64,000 nt of DNA from Fusarium oxysporum f. sp. lycopersici 4287 (GCF_000149955.1 NC_030994.1:2844366-2908365); one strand, 5' to 3'. Positions 11,377-24,042 are shown, counted from the stretch's first letter. Translations and numbers: made by a program. The notes: a model not told the origin generated them from the sequence alone.

Positions 11377-12363
11377 TAAAGGAGACAGGCAGATATGTAA
11401 CACAAGGGAGGTAGCGAGTTTACAGGATTATGTCTTAGCATGGCGGCGTCTTGTGGAGTTTTTATTTATCTCGTAGCTTGGCTTGGCTTAGGAATATGGT
11501 GTGTGGGTAAATGAAATGAATGTTGATATACAATTTTGAGTACAGGTCCAGAGCAACCCTTGCAGATGTCGTGAATGATGATGGTGGGATCGGAGACAGC
11601 TGTACAGATTGGGCTTAGCGTTGAATGCTTGATGATGAAGTGCAGGGTAATTGAAAGACAATTGAAGTGAAGCATCAATCTCAGCCACGTGAAGACCTGA
11701 AGAAAAAGAATTGTTGAATAAAACACTTTCTTATAATTTTTTATCTGGGTTTATTTGAAATTTATAGAATATCTGACTAACGATTGAGTTACATCTCTGT
11801 GCTTAGGATGCATGTGAAAAGAATGGTTTCCTATCACCCTTGAATAAACTCAGATCAATGACTACAGTTGGAAACGATGTCTTTATATCCAAAGGACCAC
11901 AATTTTTTGGAAGATGACGAAGTTGCGTCTTAAATAGCCAGATGCCAGAGATTTAACTCAACCAGTACCAAACTCTACCGGAAGTTGGCTGGTGACTTCC
12001 AGCTCTTGGTTGATCACAGCTTGCAGCATTCATGATGAGTGCATCTGCTGTACTATCCCTCCACCGTTCATCGCCGTACAGTCAACGCCAGCAGAAGCAA
12101 TTTGAAATCCAATAAAGCAAAAGAGAGACAGGAAAGCAAAGTAACACGGGATGAGGTACGAGAGAATCTTAGTAAAAACAGAAATGGCCATGAACAAGAA
12201 GCCCAACTTCGAGTCTCTGCTTGTAAACCACTTCAAAACACCATTGCCCCACTATCTTTATCTTATCCATCTTATCAAGCGGTATCCCACGGCAAAAACA
12301 TAATTTCCTCCCCATCACCAACAATCCCACTATCCCAAATCACTGAACGCCATACACATTCCC
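11377..12363. other. Intergenic, VPS4 to Mtf1-like gene
   Basis: About 1 kb. It holds the VPS4 3' flank, a moderately AT-rich middle (about 11700-11960) and the leader of the downstream gene. No gene recognised. Confidence 0.5.
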
Positions 12364-14192
12364 ATGTTCATCGCCTTCAAAAATGCTCGCTCATCTCTCC
12401 CACGGCGTATCCGCCCTTCAGCCTCCCTAATCCGCCACGCCTCTAGCAAAATCACAAGCGAACAACTCGAACCTTCAAACGAACTTTCCGAGAGGCTACG
12501 AGATACAGGACTATGGCAATGGACTCGTGTGGCCGGCCGCCCGAAAGCGCCTATAGGTGATAAGCACCGCGCCAACCTCGTTAGTCAAAGTCTCTGCGGT
12601 ACGGTTTCCTCTCCATTTGTTGGCTTGAAACTTATTGTCTAGATGATATTGCCCAATACATCGGCCCTTCATTCGATCGCCATAAAGGATGCGACATCGT
12701 CGATATCAACCCCGGTCCCGGCCTTTGGAGTCGCACTCTTCATGACCTCGTGCAACCGCGGAAACACATCCTCATGGAACCCGACATTGAGCTCTACAGG
12801 CCCTTTTTAGGCGACTTCCTCGACAGACCCAACGTCGAAGCCGTTCCCAAAGCTGGTATCCTCTGGAAAGACCTAAACTCGATCCTCGAATCCCTCCCCC
12901 ACCAAACCATCCGCGATCCCGCCGCCGAGCCCAAACGCAACGACACACTCCTCGTCAACGTCAACCTGTGCTACTGCCCACCGAAGAAGTACCAATCGTT
13001 CGAATGCGTCAGCACAATGGTTCTCTACCAACTAATGTCCAGCATCCGCACCGCCTCGCTCTTCCAGCAATACGGTCTTGTGCGCATGCTAGTATGGATC
13101 TCCGACGACGGCAAACGGCGCCTTCTCCCACGAAGTGCCATCCGTCGAAAACGCAGCGCCTTCGAAGCAGAACTCTCCCTCGAATGGCTCCATGAAATCT
13201 GCGGCCACGACGTCGAAGTCGAAGATCGTTATGAGCTCCGCGATGAGTGGATCAACATGGAGTCAGGCTACAACTGCCTCAAGCGCATGAAGCAAGCTGG
13301 GTTGACGATGCCCAAGGGCCGCGAGACAATCATGTACAACAACCTCAGCGCCAATCAAAAACTCGCCAATAAGAAGCTCGCAGGCTTTCAACCACCACGA
13401 CACAACCGACCTTTCCGCGAAGAACTCGAAGGTTTAGAAACAGCCTTCGCAGAAGACGAAGCCTCAGAGGCATCGTACCGACTAAAAATGCTGCGCTACC
13501 GCGAAAAGTACGACGCAGTAGATTCGCAGCTCTTCCTCGAACTGCTCCAGCAGCGCGACGCCCTTATGAAGCTCTGGAAGAAATCCCCCACCCAATTCCC
13601 CGCCGCCGAAGCAGAATTCAACGCCCGTCTCGACGGCGTAAAGAAAAACACACGGAAAGAATGGCTCATGGTCCGCGATAACTACCACCTCTTCCGTCAA
13701 AAGAAACCAACTCTATTCTGGGATCGCCGCCCCTTCGAACCCCTCGCCGCACGCGCCGATGAATTCTATCCCCGCATGCCCTGCGCTCTTCTCGACCTAC
13801 AGCCCAAGGCCATGAGCAAGTACACACGCCAGCACGGCCCGACTTCGCGAAACGGTACCATCTCAGATACCATGCTTCGCTATTGGTTCCAGCACATGCT
13901 TGCACCAATACAGAGTGCGATGGACGGCGCGTGGCCTGGTTTCGGCGACTGTGCAGCTGATATCGCATCGCTTCATGATCCTAAGCTGGGCGGATCACCG
14001 GTTTCAGGACATGGAGCGCTGGTAGCGCGCTGTGTTACTGAGGAGCAATGGGCGGATATTATCAAAGCGTATCTGGAGTGGCCATTCGCCCCGGAGTATA
14101 CTACGCTTGTGGGCAGATTGATGGATGATTATGATGTCGATCCACCTCAAGAGGACGAGTCCAAGGGTACGGCCATGGGCGGCGTTGCATGA
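12364..14192 (+). CDS. Mitochondrial transcription factor B-like (Mtf1) protein
   Basis: Related to rRNA adenine dimethylases and to Mtf1, the specificity factor of mitochondrial RNA polymerase. Exons 12364-12598 and 12643-14192 (44-bp intron) give 594 aa, longer than yeast Mtf1 (about 340) but consistent with filamentous ascomycete proteins, as far as I know the family. The N-terminus is Arg/Ser/Ala-rich without acidic residues for about 25 residues, fitting a mitochondrial presequence. The S-adenosylmethionine fold motif I reads DINPGPGLWSRTL followed by LMEPD; the motif IV position reads NVNLCYCPP rather than the N/D-P-P-Y/F of active dimethylases, supporting a transcription-factor rather than enzyme role (inference). 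The C-terminal half is an extension with charged helices. Confidence 0.8.
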
Positions 14193-14303
14193 ATTGTACG
14201 AATATAGCGATACACCAATATTTACATGTACCATATCACACTATAGACAAAATAGAATTGTATATCATGATAATTTGATACAATGAAACTGAGAACTCAT
14301 TCT

Positions 14304-14423
14304 NNNNNNNNNNNNNNNNNNNNNNNNNNNNNNNNNNNNNNNNNNNNNNNNNNNNNNNNNNNNNNNNNNNNNNNNNNNNNNNNNNNNNNNNNNNNNNNNN
14401 NNNNNNNNNNNNNNNNNNNNNNN
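14304..14423. other. Assembly gap (120 N)
   Basis: Run of N between the Mtf1-like stop and the GT90 stop. It falls in the convergent 3' flank of both genes, so at most the C-terminus of the GT90 gene is affected. Confidence 1.
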
Positions 14424-14451
14424 AGCAAACCGACATGCATGCGGTAAACCT

Positions 14452-16546
14452 TTAAAAACAAACAAACAAAAAACCACGCAAAACGCATCCGCCTACCAAA
14501 TCAAGGCCCACTTCACACAAATGATATATCATATCTTCAACTTGCTTCCACGTCTTCTCAATAGACGGATCCTTGAGCGCATCATCAACCCACCCCATCT
14601 TATCCCTATCATCCGCAATGACCCGCCCATACTCCAACAACAGCCGCAGAACATAAATCTGCATGTCTTCTTTTCTCAACACTTTATTCGCCCACTCCTT
14701 GCCCTCGAGTGCAATTCGCTGCGCAGCCTTATCATGGCCACTTGTTTCTCCATACCCCCTGAAATACTCCATTATGCCGTAAAAGTCCTGGAATCTGTTA
14801 TCCATGGGGACAAAGTGCACCCACGGCACGAGACGACTGTCGTGCCACTCTCTGAAGAGCGTTGCTTTTATGGGTAGGGATGTTGAGTTGAGAAAGCCGA
14901 GGTAACGACCAGAAAAGGAGTTTCCATCGATATCGGGAACGTATTTGTAGTCGAACTGCTCGTGCATGTCCATGCCGTCAACCTTGGCGAAGTAATGATC
15001 CGTGTACCAGCATCGGCCGTCTTCTTCAGATGGCGAGCACATGAGATCGACGAAGCCTACTTCAGACCACTCGCCGACCCACTCCCCAAGACGACCATCA
15101 GCTTGGGCGTGAAGATTATACTGCTCCGACGGAAGGACGAAATTCTCCGGCTTCTCCTTATTGTGCTCAACAGCCGAGACCTTTGTCTGGTTCAGCATCG
15201 AGACGAATCGATGACGATGAAAACCGCGCCAATTCTCAGGCTTATTCTTGCCTCCCGTCGCGACACCGCGCCAGACCACAGTGTTCCCCTTATTCTGCCA
15301 CTCCACATCATCCTCACCGCCCGTGAAGCGATCCTCTCCCTTCCAGTAAATCGGCGGCGGGAGAAGAATCTCATTGTTGATAGCGAGTTTTGAGCCGCCA
15401 AACATAGGAAACAGAACTTTTGTAGACGAAACAGAGATGGGATTGATCAAAAGACCGTTTAGGCCCTGAAGGTCCGGTTGATGGCAGATTTCGCTCGATA
15501 GTGTAAAGTTGGAGACGTAGCCTGCGAAAGAGTGCTTCTCGGCGTTGGAGATGTCGATTTCGGGGGGATGGTTGAAGGACTCTTTTAGAGGGGCCTGGCG
15601 GGCTGGACTGTCTGGGGGACATCCTCGACGGGCGATTGGCCAGTATGGGCCTGTAAATGTTAGCAAACGTCAAAATGAAACTCTTTGGTTGACATACTGG
15701 TCTTTTCCCATCGCTTGAAAGGGATTCTGACGTCCCTATCATGTCGCCCAGCAGTAGGAAGCTTCTGAAACTCCGAAACAACCTCCTTCGCAGGCCAAAG
15801 GCTCCGCGACGCAGCGCCCTTGGTCATGTACCCATCAATATCCTCCCACGGCACCACAAGACGGGGCTCGTCCATCGCATTCAACGGCATATCCAGATCA
15901 GGAACCATATGTTCAATGGAACGAATCATATCAAGCCAGATCAACGTCCAGAACCAATCACTCGTTGAATTAGCCTTGCCGTTTCGAATGTGGATCGACA
16001 TCTCAAAGCTGTACGCCTCTTTTCGGATAATAGGTTGAGGAACGCCCCAAAACGGGTCAATATCGTGGTAAACCTGATCCCAGAACTCTTCCACCACGAT
16101 GGCGTTGTTCTGCTTGGCGAAATCCCACCATTTGTCGAAACCTGGCGGGGGATGACGACCACGGCGTTTACGGTACGCTTGGGCTGCTTCTTCAAGGGTA
16201 TGCGATTCTCTGGACAGGATATCTTTGTATCGTTTTCCGCCGTCGTTAATGAGCTTGTCAATCGGATGAGCGCCCTGTACAGGTTTGTTTGAGAACTCCC
16301 CAAGTTAGCACGTGTCACCAAGCCCGCACAATTAAAACATACAGGTTGCTCCGCTGCCTTCGCAGGAAAAGAATCAGCGCCATCAGCAGCAGCAGGTTGT
16401 GATTTCTGTATCGGCAGGAGAGACGGCGCAGGAGAGCGATTGCTAAAAGACCAAAACGCAAAGAGAACGAGAGCAGCGAGGGCGCCGAATCGAATGAAGG
16501 AGGAGCTGCGCCGTGTCCTGAACCCAGGCGCAAGCATCTTGGGCAT
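14452..16546 (-). CDS. CAP10-like glycosyltransferase family 90 protein
   Basis: Type II membrane protein of the GT90/CAP10 family, whose characterised members transfer xylose or related sugars in the Golgi. Exons 16546-16343, 16274-15698 and 15650-14452 join in frame to 659 aa. A single hydrophobic anchor (residues about 20-34, FGALAALVLFAFWSF) follows a basic cytosolic tail. The lumenal catalytic part carries the family's VVWRGVATGG block, RHRFV, the HEQFDYKYVPDIDGNSFSGR acceptor/donor block and SLPIKATLFREW. The last about 20 residues (ending GCVLRGFLFVCF) are unusual and lie next to the N gap, so the true C-terminus may be reached by one more splice; confidence in the 3' end is low. Confidence 0.88.
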
Positions 16547-19299
16547 GTCGTCGGTATTCGAGTATCCGACAGGAATTATCGTAGCCGATTACAGCGCAAA
16601 ATCTGACGCCAGCGACAGAAAAATGAATGCGCAGGGTTTTCGAGAGGGCGAAAGGGATGACGAATGCGGTAGTGGAAGAAAGGTCGATCGCGGGGCAAGA
16701 AGACGGCGACGTTTTTTGTAAGACTAACGACGAAGAAAAAGAAAAAAACGTTGAGGATGTGAAATAGCAGTGGCTCTTTTCAACACATGATTAATCGATC
16801 TCTGAGTATGGCCGTTCGGAAACGGAAGATGCCAAGTCGTTCGTTTTGGGTATATCTGGAGTGTGTTCAAACGTGGGGAGAGTGGGTTAAAGGTTGTACA
16901 GTAGGAAGAGACTGGACAGACAAGGATTGTCAAAATAAAGGGGGTTATCTCGAAGAAAGAAGATATCCACGCCGAGTCGATGTGAGGTTTTTTTCTAGTC
17001 GTGGAAGAGACAAGAGAGGTTTAGGAGAATGAAACGGAACATGAATCGCTGGAATGGAATGAGGGAGGAGTTTAGTCCAAGGTAGTTAGAATTGAAAGGA
17101 GCTGCAGCAATCAATTTGCGTGCGATCTCAAATAGCAAGCAAGGAACAGCTCCAGCTTCAGACTAGCCCAACCTAAAATGTGGGATCACCAATTTAGCTG
17201 CCGGGCAGATACCTCTCCCTACACTGTAATCTACTAGTGAATGTAAGTAGGCACTCAGGGGCTTGGGCGGGCGATTTTGGAGTAGGGGACGTTTCTGTGG
17301 GTCCTTGCATCGGGGGTTCTTATTTTTTTTCTTACAGGGGGTAATCAATACCTGTGCCAGGTGCTGTAGGCGCTATAAAAGAAATCCACATAATCTGTTG
17401 CATCTTGGATTAAACTTGGATAAATCAGGGGTCGATCAGACGCTTTACACGCGTCAAGCTGTATTCTATGGTCGCACTGTTTCTCTGTATTCCGCAATCA
17501 TTGTGGAAGTGAAGCGATGAGAAAACGTGTTCGGTGTCTCAGAGAGAGTAGCCAATCTCATCTTGAGAGTATGTATTAGGTTAGACATGTTGAAGGGAGA
17601 GAGGGATAGTACAGTGTCCTCTTTGCAACGTTCCCTGTGATGAGGACAAAGCGGGTTGATGTGAGTTGCACAGTTTCATTGGAATATGATCCATGAAGGG
17701 ACGCGTGTCAAAGCTGTTTCTGATTACAACTACAGGGATTCTCTCATCAACTTGCAACTTGGATAGATCAGCGATAAATATTATCATTCCTCACTGTAAA
17801 AAAAACAGGTAATGAGCCTGTCCACTTCTAGCTTCAATTAATCAAGTTACAATCCAAAGTCCCACTGAATTATCGTGCTGCAAGGTACACACGGGAAGCA
17901 GCACTCAATGCCTCACAAAGTCACAACGGCGTTTTGATAGCCAAGCTTTTTTATGTTTCTTCAAATAGTTTTAATTTCAGCCGCACAAACTCGATCTAAT
18001 CCCATCCTCCCGGCGGCGCATGCAGCGGTTTGAATTGAGCCCCTGAACGGTGTGGCTGCTAGTCTCCGCTCCCGGGCACGCGATCTCCCCTAAAGATCCA
18101 TGGATGAATTGAATATTGGATGAGATCAAGTGGATATAGAATTTGCCTGTTTGTTTACATGCCGTTACAGGAGGGCATTTGCTGGCGAGTGTTGTTTGTT
18201 GATGCTGATCGTAGGTAACAGCAGCTGAATGTTTGGCTATCACAATCTTGCTGTCACCAGTTGAATATGTTGACAAACACTCTGGAGTGAGTGTTTGCAA
18301 CACAGATTTGCAAACAGAGTCAGATTCACGGGACCCTGCGCCTCAGTCAAGAATAGAAGCAAACCACGAAGCTGACGGCTTGGCACAACTCACTCTCAGA
18401 CGGACTGCCGGTTCATAGTACAGCAACACCGGTAGTTAACTCTACCCCATCTCGTAAAACCAGCAATTCAACACATTCCTCCATCTCCAATACTCAGGGT
18501 ATGAAGATGCTAAGCTTTTTCCAGTGGAGAACCCATCCGAAACAATCGAGAGTCTAAAAATCCCGATGTCATGAATACGAGCTGTCATGGAATTTTCCAA
18601 TGGTAGTCAGCTGATCTACTGAGTCAGCCTACGTCAGTCCTTCATTCCAGGTCCAATTGCTCTTTTCCGTAGATTCACGATCTGTGCATGATATGACCAT
18701 GTCCATTGGCTCGCCTGGGTTGGAGAATATCGCGAATGACCTCGGTGTTTTGTCCTACCCCAATCTGCTGCTTATCCGGCTCATTTGTCCAACAGAGTGT
18801 GATCTGTCAACTTCGCCAATAATTGCCAGAATATTAAATCCCTCTGTGACCTGCCGTATCCGTCTCGAGATCCGCGTTTCCTCATGTGAGGATCTTTTCT
18901 GTGTCGCCAAGGCCGGACAATCCATTCGCTTCTGAACCTCCGAGTTTTTTACTGAATGTGCGAGTTGCGGTCTGTCGAGAACAAAGCGTCGAGATCATCG
19001 CCAGCTTCAGTGAGAATTGTTAGTGGTGGGGTAAAAAGGTGCGGCTCCGGAGCTTCCCCAGCTCAAGGAAATAAACCGGCCTCACTCAATGATTGTTGAC
19101 AGCATCATGTCCTCTCGAATCCTCGTCGTCGGCGTAAAATCGGTCTACGACCTCGTGTCTTGCGTAAAAAGTTCCATCTCAACCGGGTCACGTCGGTCCA
19201 TTTCTGGGTCTTGATAACAAGCCCCAACCATGAACAAAGTCTTGCGGGCGCTGGAGCGTGGGACAGAAAAACAGAGACAAACTCCTCCAAACTCCAGAA

Positions 19300-19411
19300 A
19301 GCTAGTAACTTAGGGGAAAGTTGCAGAGACAGCTAGTAACTTAGGGGAAGGCAGACCCGCGACTCTTATGCGCCGACTCCTCCGTCGAAAACACAGCTAG
19401 TAACTTAGGGG
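19300..19411 (+). repeat. Three direct copies of a 17-bp motif with AGGGG core
   Basis: AGCTAGTAACTTAGGGG occurs at 19300-19316, 19331-19347 and 19395-19411, all on the same strand, with start-to-start spacing of 31 and 64 bp. Copies 1 and 2 continue with GAA and copy 3 with TAA. Each ends in AGGGG, the core of the stress response element bound by Msn2/4-type C2H2 zinc-finger proteins. They lie about 780-890 bp upstream of the arginase ATG. Confidence 0.85.
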
Positions 19412-20124
19412 TAAAGAGTGCCGACCACGACCATGGCATACGCAAGAGGTATTACCTAACATTACATAAGATCAATAGAGGCTATCTACGGCTGTAAGCG
19501 GTGCATCCCACGTCCATGGCCGGCGGCAAAGAACACCAGAGACAATGAAATGAAGAATGTCTTTTGGATAAAGGTATAGAGGTATTGGACAAGGCGAAAA
19601 ACATAGGATATATATCGTCGGCACTTGACTCAAAGTGGAGGAGACCTGTTCAAATTGGGGAATCGGGGATTTTGGAGCAGACGGGAATTGAATGGACACA
19701 TAGCGAGCGAAAAACTGGAGAAGATGTGCGTAAGAGAAACCCAGATCAGCGGGACCAACAGGATCACAGCATCTGTATCTGTATGTATGTATCTCGTCTA
19801 GACTCGAAAGGGTTGTCTTATGACCCTTGACATGTGCCAGTGGCAGGCTGTTGATAACCTTCGAAGAGTGTAAGAGAAACCCCCGCGCCCGCCCGAAACC
19901 GACGCTATTACCTTATCCATATTCAATTGTCTTGGGAGAGCGAGAAGTGTGTCTGTGCCGCCGGCCGATTGCAGCCATGAGAGGGTTCAAAGAGGCCGAG
20001 AGAGAATAAGAAATGCCATTGACCTCCGAATACAAATGGGGGCTTGTTCCCATCTCTTTCTACTCAGTCTCTTCTCAAACTCAACTCAACCCAACTTCAT
20101 CTCTACCTTAACTTAACTTCACTT

Positions 20125-20156
20125 CTTATCTTCACTTCACTTCCTCTTATCTTATC
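20125..20156 (-). promoter_or_regulatory. Cluster of three GATA-factor sites before arginase
   Basis: CTTATC (GATAAG on the minus strand) occurs at 20125-20130, 20146-20151 and 20151-20156, the last two sharing one base. AreA/Nit2-type nitrogen regulators bind such sites, and arginase genes are known nitrogen-regulated targets. Only 37-68 bp from the ATG, so they may lie in the 5' untranslated region rather than the core promoter. Confidence 0.5.
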
Positions 20157-20192
20157 ACACACCTCTACGTCACCCCCCACATTCCGCCCATC

Positions 20193-21216
20193 ATGAACAC
20201 CGGTCTCGTCAACAGCCGCTTCCTCTCCAAGCCCGATGAAGTCGGCGTCGTCGCCGTCGGTTTCTCCGGCGGCCAGCCCAAAGCCGGCGTCGACATCGGT
20301 CCCGCCGCCCTCATCGAGTCCGGTCTCCTGACCGAGATCCGCGACGAGCTCGGCTACAAGCTCTTCGGCGACGAGTCCGTCCAGCAGTTCGAGGACCTCA
20401 TCCCCTCCTCTGACCCTGACTACCGCGGCATGAAGAAGCCCCGTCATGCTTCTGCCGTGACCCGCAAGATCGCATCGCACACATACGAGCACTCGCGCGA
20501 GGGCCGCATGACCCTCACCCTCGGCGGTGATCACAGCATTGCTATCGGTACTATTGCTGGTACTGCGAAGGCTACGCGGGAGAGGCTGAACCGTGAGATT
20601 GCTGTCATCTGGGTCGATGCGCATGCGGACATCAACACTCCTGAGAGCAGCGACAGCGGAAACATTCACGGCATGCCTGTTGCTTTCTTGACTGGTCTTG
20701 CTAAGGAGGACAACGAGGAGTACTTTGGCTGGCTCGAGGATGATATGCGCTTGAGCGTTAAGAAGTTGGTTTACATTGGTCTTCGATCTGTTGATGTTGG
20801 CGAGAAGAAGATTCTCCGTGAGCATGGCATTAAGGCTTTTAGCATGCACGATGTTGACCGGTAAGTTTCTCACTCTGATGACCATGAGCATTACTGACAT
20901 CTGCAGACATGGTATCGGCCGCGTTGTCGAGATGGCCCTCGCTCACATCGGAAACGACACCCCCATCCATCTATCCTTCGACGTCGATGCCCTCGACCCC
21001 ATGTGGGCACCCAGCACCGGCACACCCGTCCGCGGCGGTCTGACTCTCCGCGAGGGAGATTTCATCTGCGAGAGCGTGCACGAGACAGGTAACCTTGTCG
21101 CCATTGATCTCGTCGAGGTCAACCCTCAGCTCGCAGATGGTAAGCAAGCTGAGCAGAACACAATCCACGCTGGATGCTCACTGGTGCGGTGTGCTCTTGG
21201 CGAGACTCTTTTGTAA
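20193..21216 (+). CDS. Arginase
   Basis: Binuclear manganese enzyme that hydrolyses arginine to ornithine and urea in nitrogen catabolism. Exons 20193-20860 and 20907-21216 (46-bp intron inside the DVDR/HGIG join) give 325 aa, normal for fungal arginases. Metal-binding motifs are intact: GGDHSIAIGT, DAHADINTP and SFDVDALDP. The exon 1 start MNTGLVNSRFLSKP is the first ATG and is preceded by a pyrimidine-rich leader. Codon use is strongly C-ended, suggesting high expression. GATA sites lie just upstream. Confidence 0.97.
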
Positions 21217-22166
21217 ATGTAAATTGGGGGTGTTTGTGAGATGATTGATGATATCCTTGAGTTGAATGAATGGAATTGGGTCGGTGCATATGCATAGGTA
21301 CATACAAGCGCTGCGAGATCACTCTCGAAATAAAATGTCTTTCTTTCCTCGGGACTTGATGCCTACCACATGAAACCACTATTAACTTTACGTTCAATTC
21401 CGGCACATTCGGTACTGAGACAAGAACAAATAATTTCTTCGATCTTCTGATCAATCGTAAAGAATTCATCACAAAGGCTGGAAAACGGATCTTCTCTTTT
21501 GACGTGTAACCATTCAGAGGCCATCGCAGCGTCATCATCCCCTGTTGCGTCGCATCCCAGCCACCAACCAACCCCCTCTACCAGAAGCCTCACCCAAAAA
21601 CGCTTTGTTGTAATTTCACACTTGACCTCAATTGGATAGAACATTTTCATCCCCTGTCTTGTTGACTTTTGTCCTTTTTAACTTTCTTTTGCTTTTCCTC
21701 TCTTCATGAGTATCGAAACACCAAGACATTAATCGCTATCGTGGGATTAATACCTGATAAGAGGCCTCAATTGGTACCTCTTGGCATCTCAACCCGACGC
21801 CAGATCCCCAGCCAACGCAGCACAATCTCCACACCTGAAATCCCCGATCCAACGGGACGCGCAAAAAACACCGAGAATCCCTTCGACGAGAGATATAACG
21901 CGTGAGGCATCAACGCAGCGCTTCATTTTGAGGCATCCAAACTATCTTCGCTAGGAATCGAGTTGAGGTTCCTTAAGGCGACGCTGGATTCACTGGTCGC
22001 CGATCGGCGGGGCTGTTCTGCGACGTGGCAGTCTTTTTGGCATTGTGGGAAGAACACCAGCGACGCGTGATTCTTGGGCATTCGACGACTTATACTATAT
22101 CTTGACGACTTGGACGACAAATTGAGCTTCTTATTCACGCTTGGTTTATAGAACCAAAACGACAAA
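21217..22166. other. Intergenic, arginase to four-TM protein
   Basis: About 950 bp with the arginase 3' flank and the upstream region of the next gene. No gene recognised; open frames are short and out of context. Confidence 0.5.
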
Positions 22167-22886
22167 ATGGTCGCCAAATCAACGGTTACCGGTTTGACCG
22201 GCACTACGGGATGGACTGGAACGAGCTTCACACGATCGTCAATGACCTACGATGGGCCTCCGCCATCTACACATGTTCGAACATACAACTGGCCTCCTCT
22301 CCAATTGAATTTCTGGATCTTTGTTATCCTCCTCGCGTCGACGAGCATCATTGGCGTGTTCGCGACATTTATACAGATCCAGACTCAACTTGAGCTTGGA
22401 ATTCCATGGTACGTCTCCCATTGCACTGTTTATTGAGAGATGGGTTATTAACGTCTTCAGGTACTTTCCCTACTTCATCACCGTCGGTTCACTCTCGATT
22501 CTCTTTATTCTCGGTATTTTCTGGCTCATCGCCCAACGACGCCTCCTCCCCGCCATCGTAATGGTCGGCGGTTTCATGTTCTTTATACTCTGGCTCGTTG
22601 GTCTTGTCGTCGTAGCGATACAGTTATTTGGACCGGATGGATCTATTCAGAGCGTGTGCGATGTTCAAGTCTTTGGAAAGAATCCCAAGGGCACGAGCAT
22701 GGCGACGATGGCGTGGCTCCAACAACGAAATATCTGTACGTTTTTATTCTCATGGTGCAAGTTGAAATGCAATTGCTAACTGGTGCAGGTCAATCATGGC
22801 AGCTTGTCTTTGCGATGGCTCTAACTGGTACTGTCTTCTTCGTCTGGGTTATGATCATGGCGTACCAAGTCTTTGTCAACTCATAA
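22167..22886 (+). CDS. Four-transmembrane protein of unknown function
   Basis: Exons 22167-22408, 22461-22735 and 22789-22886 give 204 aa. After a Thr/Ser/Gly-rich cytosolic head (residues 1-45) come four hydrophobic segments: about 48-72, 84-107, 111-141 and 178-201. Short loops follow the first and second; the third loop (about 142-176) is polar. The size and four-helix layout resemble MARVEL-domain proteins, but I see no diagnostic residue and make no functional call. Both introns split codons cleanly (TG|G and T|GT). Confidence 0.82.
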
Positions 22887-23714
22887 CCAGTAAATGAGGG
22901 AAATACAGAGAGGGGATAATTGGATTAATGACGAAGTTACGAAGCATGGCATGAAGCCTGGAGTTGCATGATTGTTATAATATGTTTGTTTGCATTGGAT
23001 GGAGTTGGATTGAACAGAACATGGGGCATTTACAGGCATTCTATCGGAATAGTATAGACGAGATCATTAATTGGTACTACAGTATGCACATCATCAAATG
23101 ACCTCCAAGGGACCATCACATGCTGGCTCCCTCAATCTTCAAGCTAACTGAGAGAAGCTCTGGACCCTTCGACCCCCGACGCTTTGCTCGATCCTCATTA
23201 GCCCTCCTGTTATCTTTTCAGCTCCCATTGCACGGCGGTGTCACTAGCTCAGCCAGCTTCTTGTCAAGGCCTCGACCAAGGTTTACTTACCCCTCACCAG
23301 GAAAGCATCGCGACAATCAACCAAGAAGCTTCCCATGTCCGAAACAGCCATGATGAAATGTCCAGAGTCACATACCGGAATTAGAATCAGCATCGGCAAT
23401 TCGTGCCGTGAGATTGGGAACAGGTCTTGGTAACTCAGGGTCTGAAGTGACGTAGGTAGAACCCCTGTAAAGTGGGAGATGACGAAAGAGGGGGGGGATG
23501 CAGATGTTGGCACCTTTGGTGAGATCGAATGGATCTGCCGGTCTTATTTCTCCATTCTGTAAGGAGACTTGAACAAAGTTGGAAATGGTTCGTTATTATT
23601 AGCTGCGGCTTGAGAGGTATAAGAAGGACGGAATGTCGCTGCTTGATTGAGTTCATTATCACATTAAACTACTTCACTTACATCTACAACCCAAATCAAC
23701 ACACTCGACTCACA
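22887..23714. other. Intergenic, upstream of the 74-aa protein gene
   Basis: About 830 bp. No gene recognised. A TATAAG sequence near 23618, about 97 bp before the next ATG, is a possible TATA element. Confidence 0.45.
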
Positions 23715-24042
23715 ATGGATTTCGTCAAGAACGCTATGTCTGGTGGCTCCAAGTCTGGTGATGCCTCCAAGAGCGGCAGCAACAACCAGGAGGACTACGT
23801 CGATAAGGGTACATGCCCTTCAAATATCTCATGGACCTTGACAAATCACTGACATTCATAGGTGTTGATTTCCTCAACAAGAAGGTCGGTGTGAACATCT
23901 CCCGCGACAACCAGGAGAAGGCCACCGACTTTGCCCGCAGCCAGTACGAGAAGTCAACTGGGTAAGTGGCTTTTGTCCTTGTGGCTTGAAACTGTGGCTG
24001 ACAATCTCCAGCAACAAGGTCGACCCCAAGATCTCTAACTAG
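23715..24042 (+). CDS. Small hydrophilic protein, 74 aa
   Basis: Exons 23715-23808, 23862-23961 and 24012-24042 join to 74 aa starting MDFVKNAMSGG. Gly/Ser/Lys-rich head, then two short amphipathic segments (GVDFLNKKVGVNISRD and KATDFARSQYEKSTG), ending NKVDPKISN. No signal peptide, membrane segment or Cys. Similar tiny proteins of this layout are widespread in filamentous ascomycetes and often abundant or stress-related, but I cannot assign a function. Two introns in such a short gene, both with perfect consensus sites, support that it is real. Confidence 0.75.

Larger units (their letters stand above)
16547..20192. other. 3.6 kb gene-poor region between GT90 and arginase
   Basis: The longest stretch without a convincing gene. 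The GT90 side should hold its promoter. The middle (17.1-19.0 kb) has only short open frames without recognisable domains or consistent splice sites. The arginase-proximal 900 bp hold the three 17-bp repeats and a GATA-site cluster listed separately. A non-coding RNA or an upstream regulatory region is possible but nothing in sequence proves it. Confidence 0.5.
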
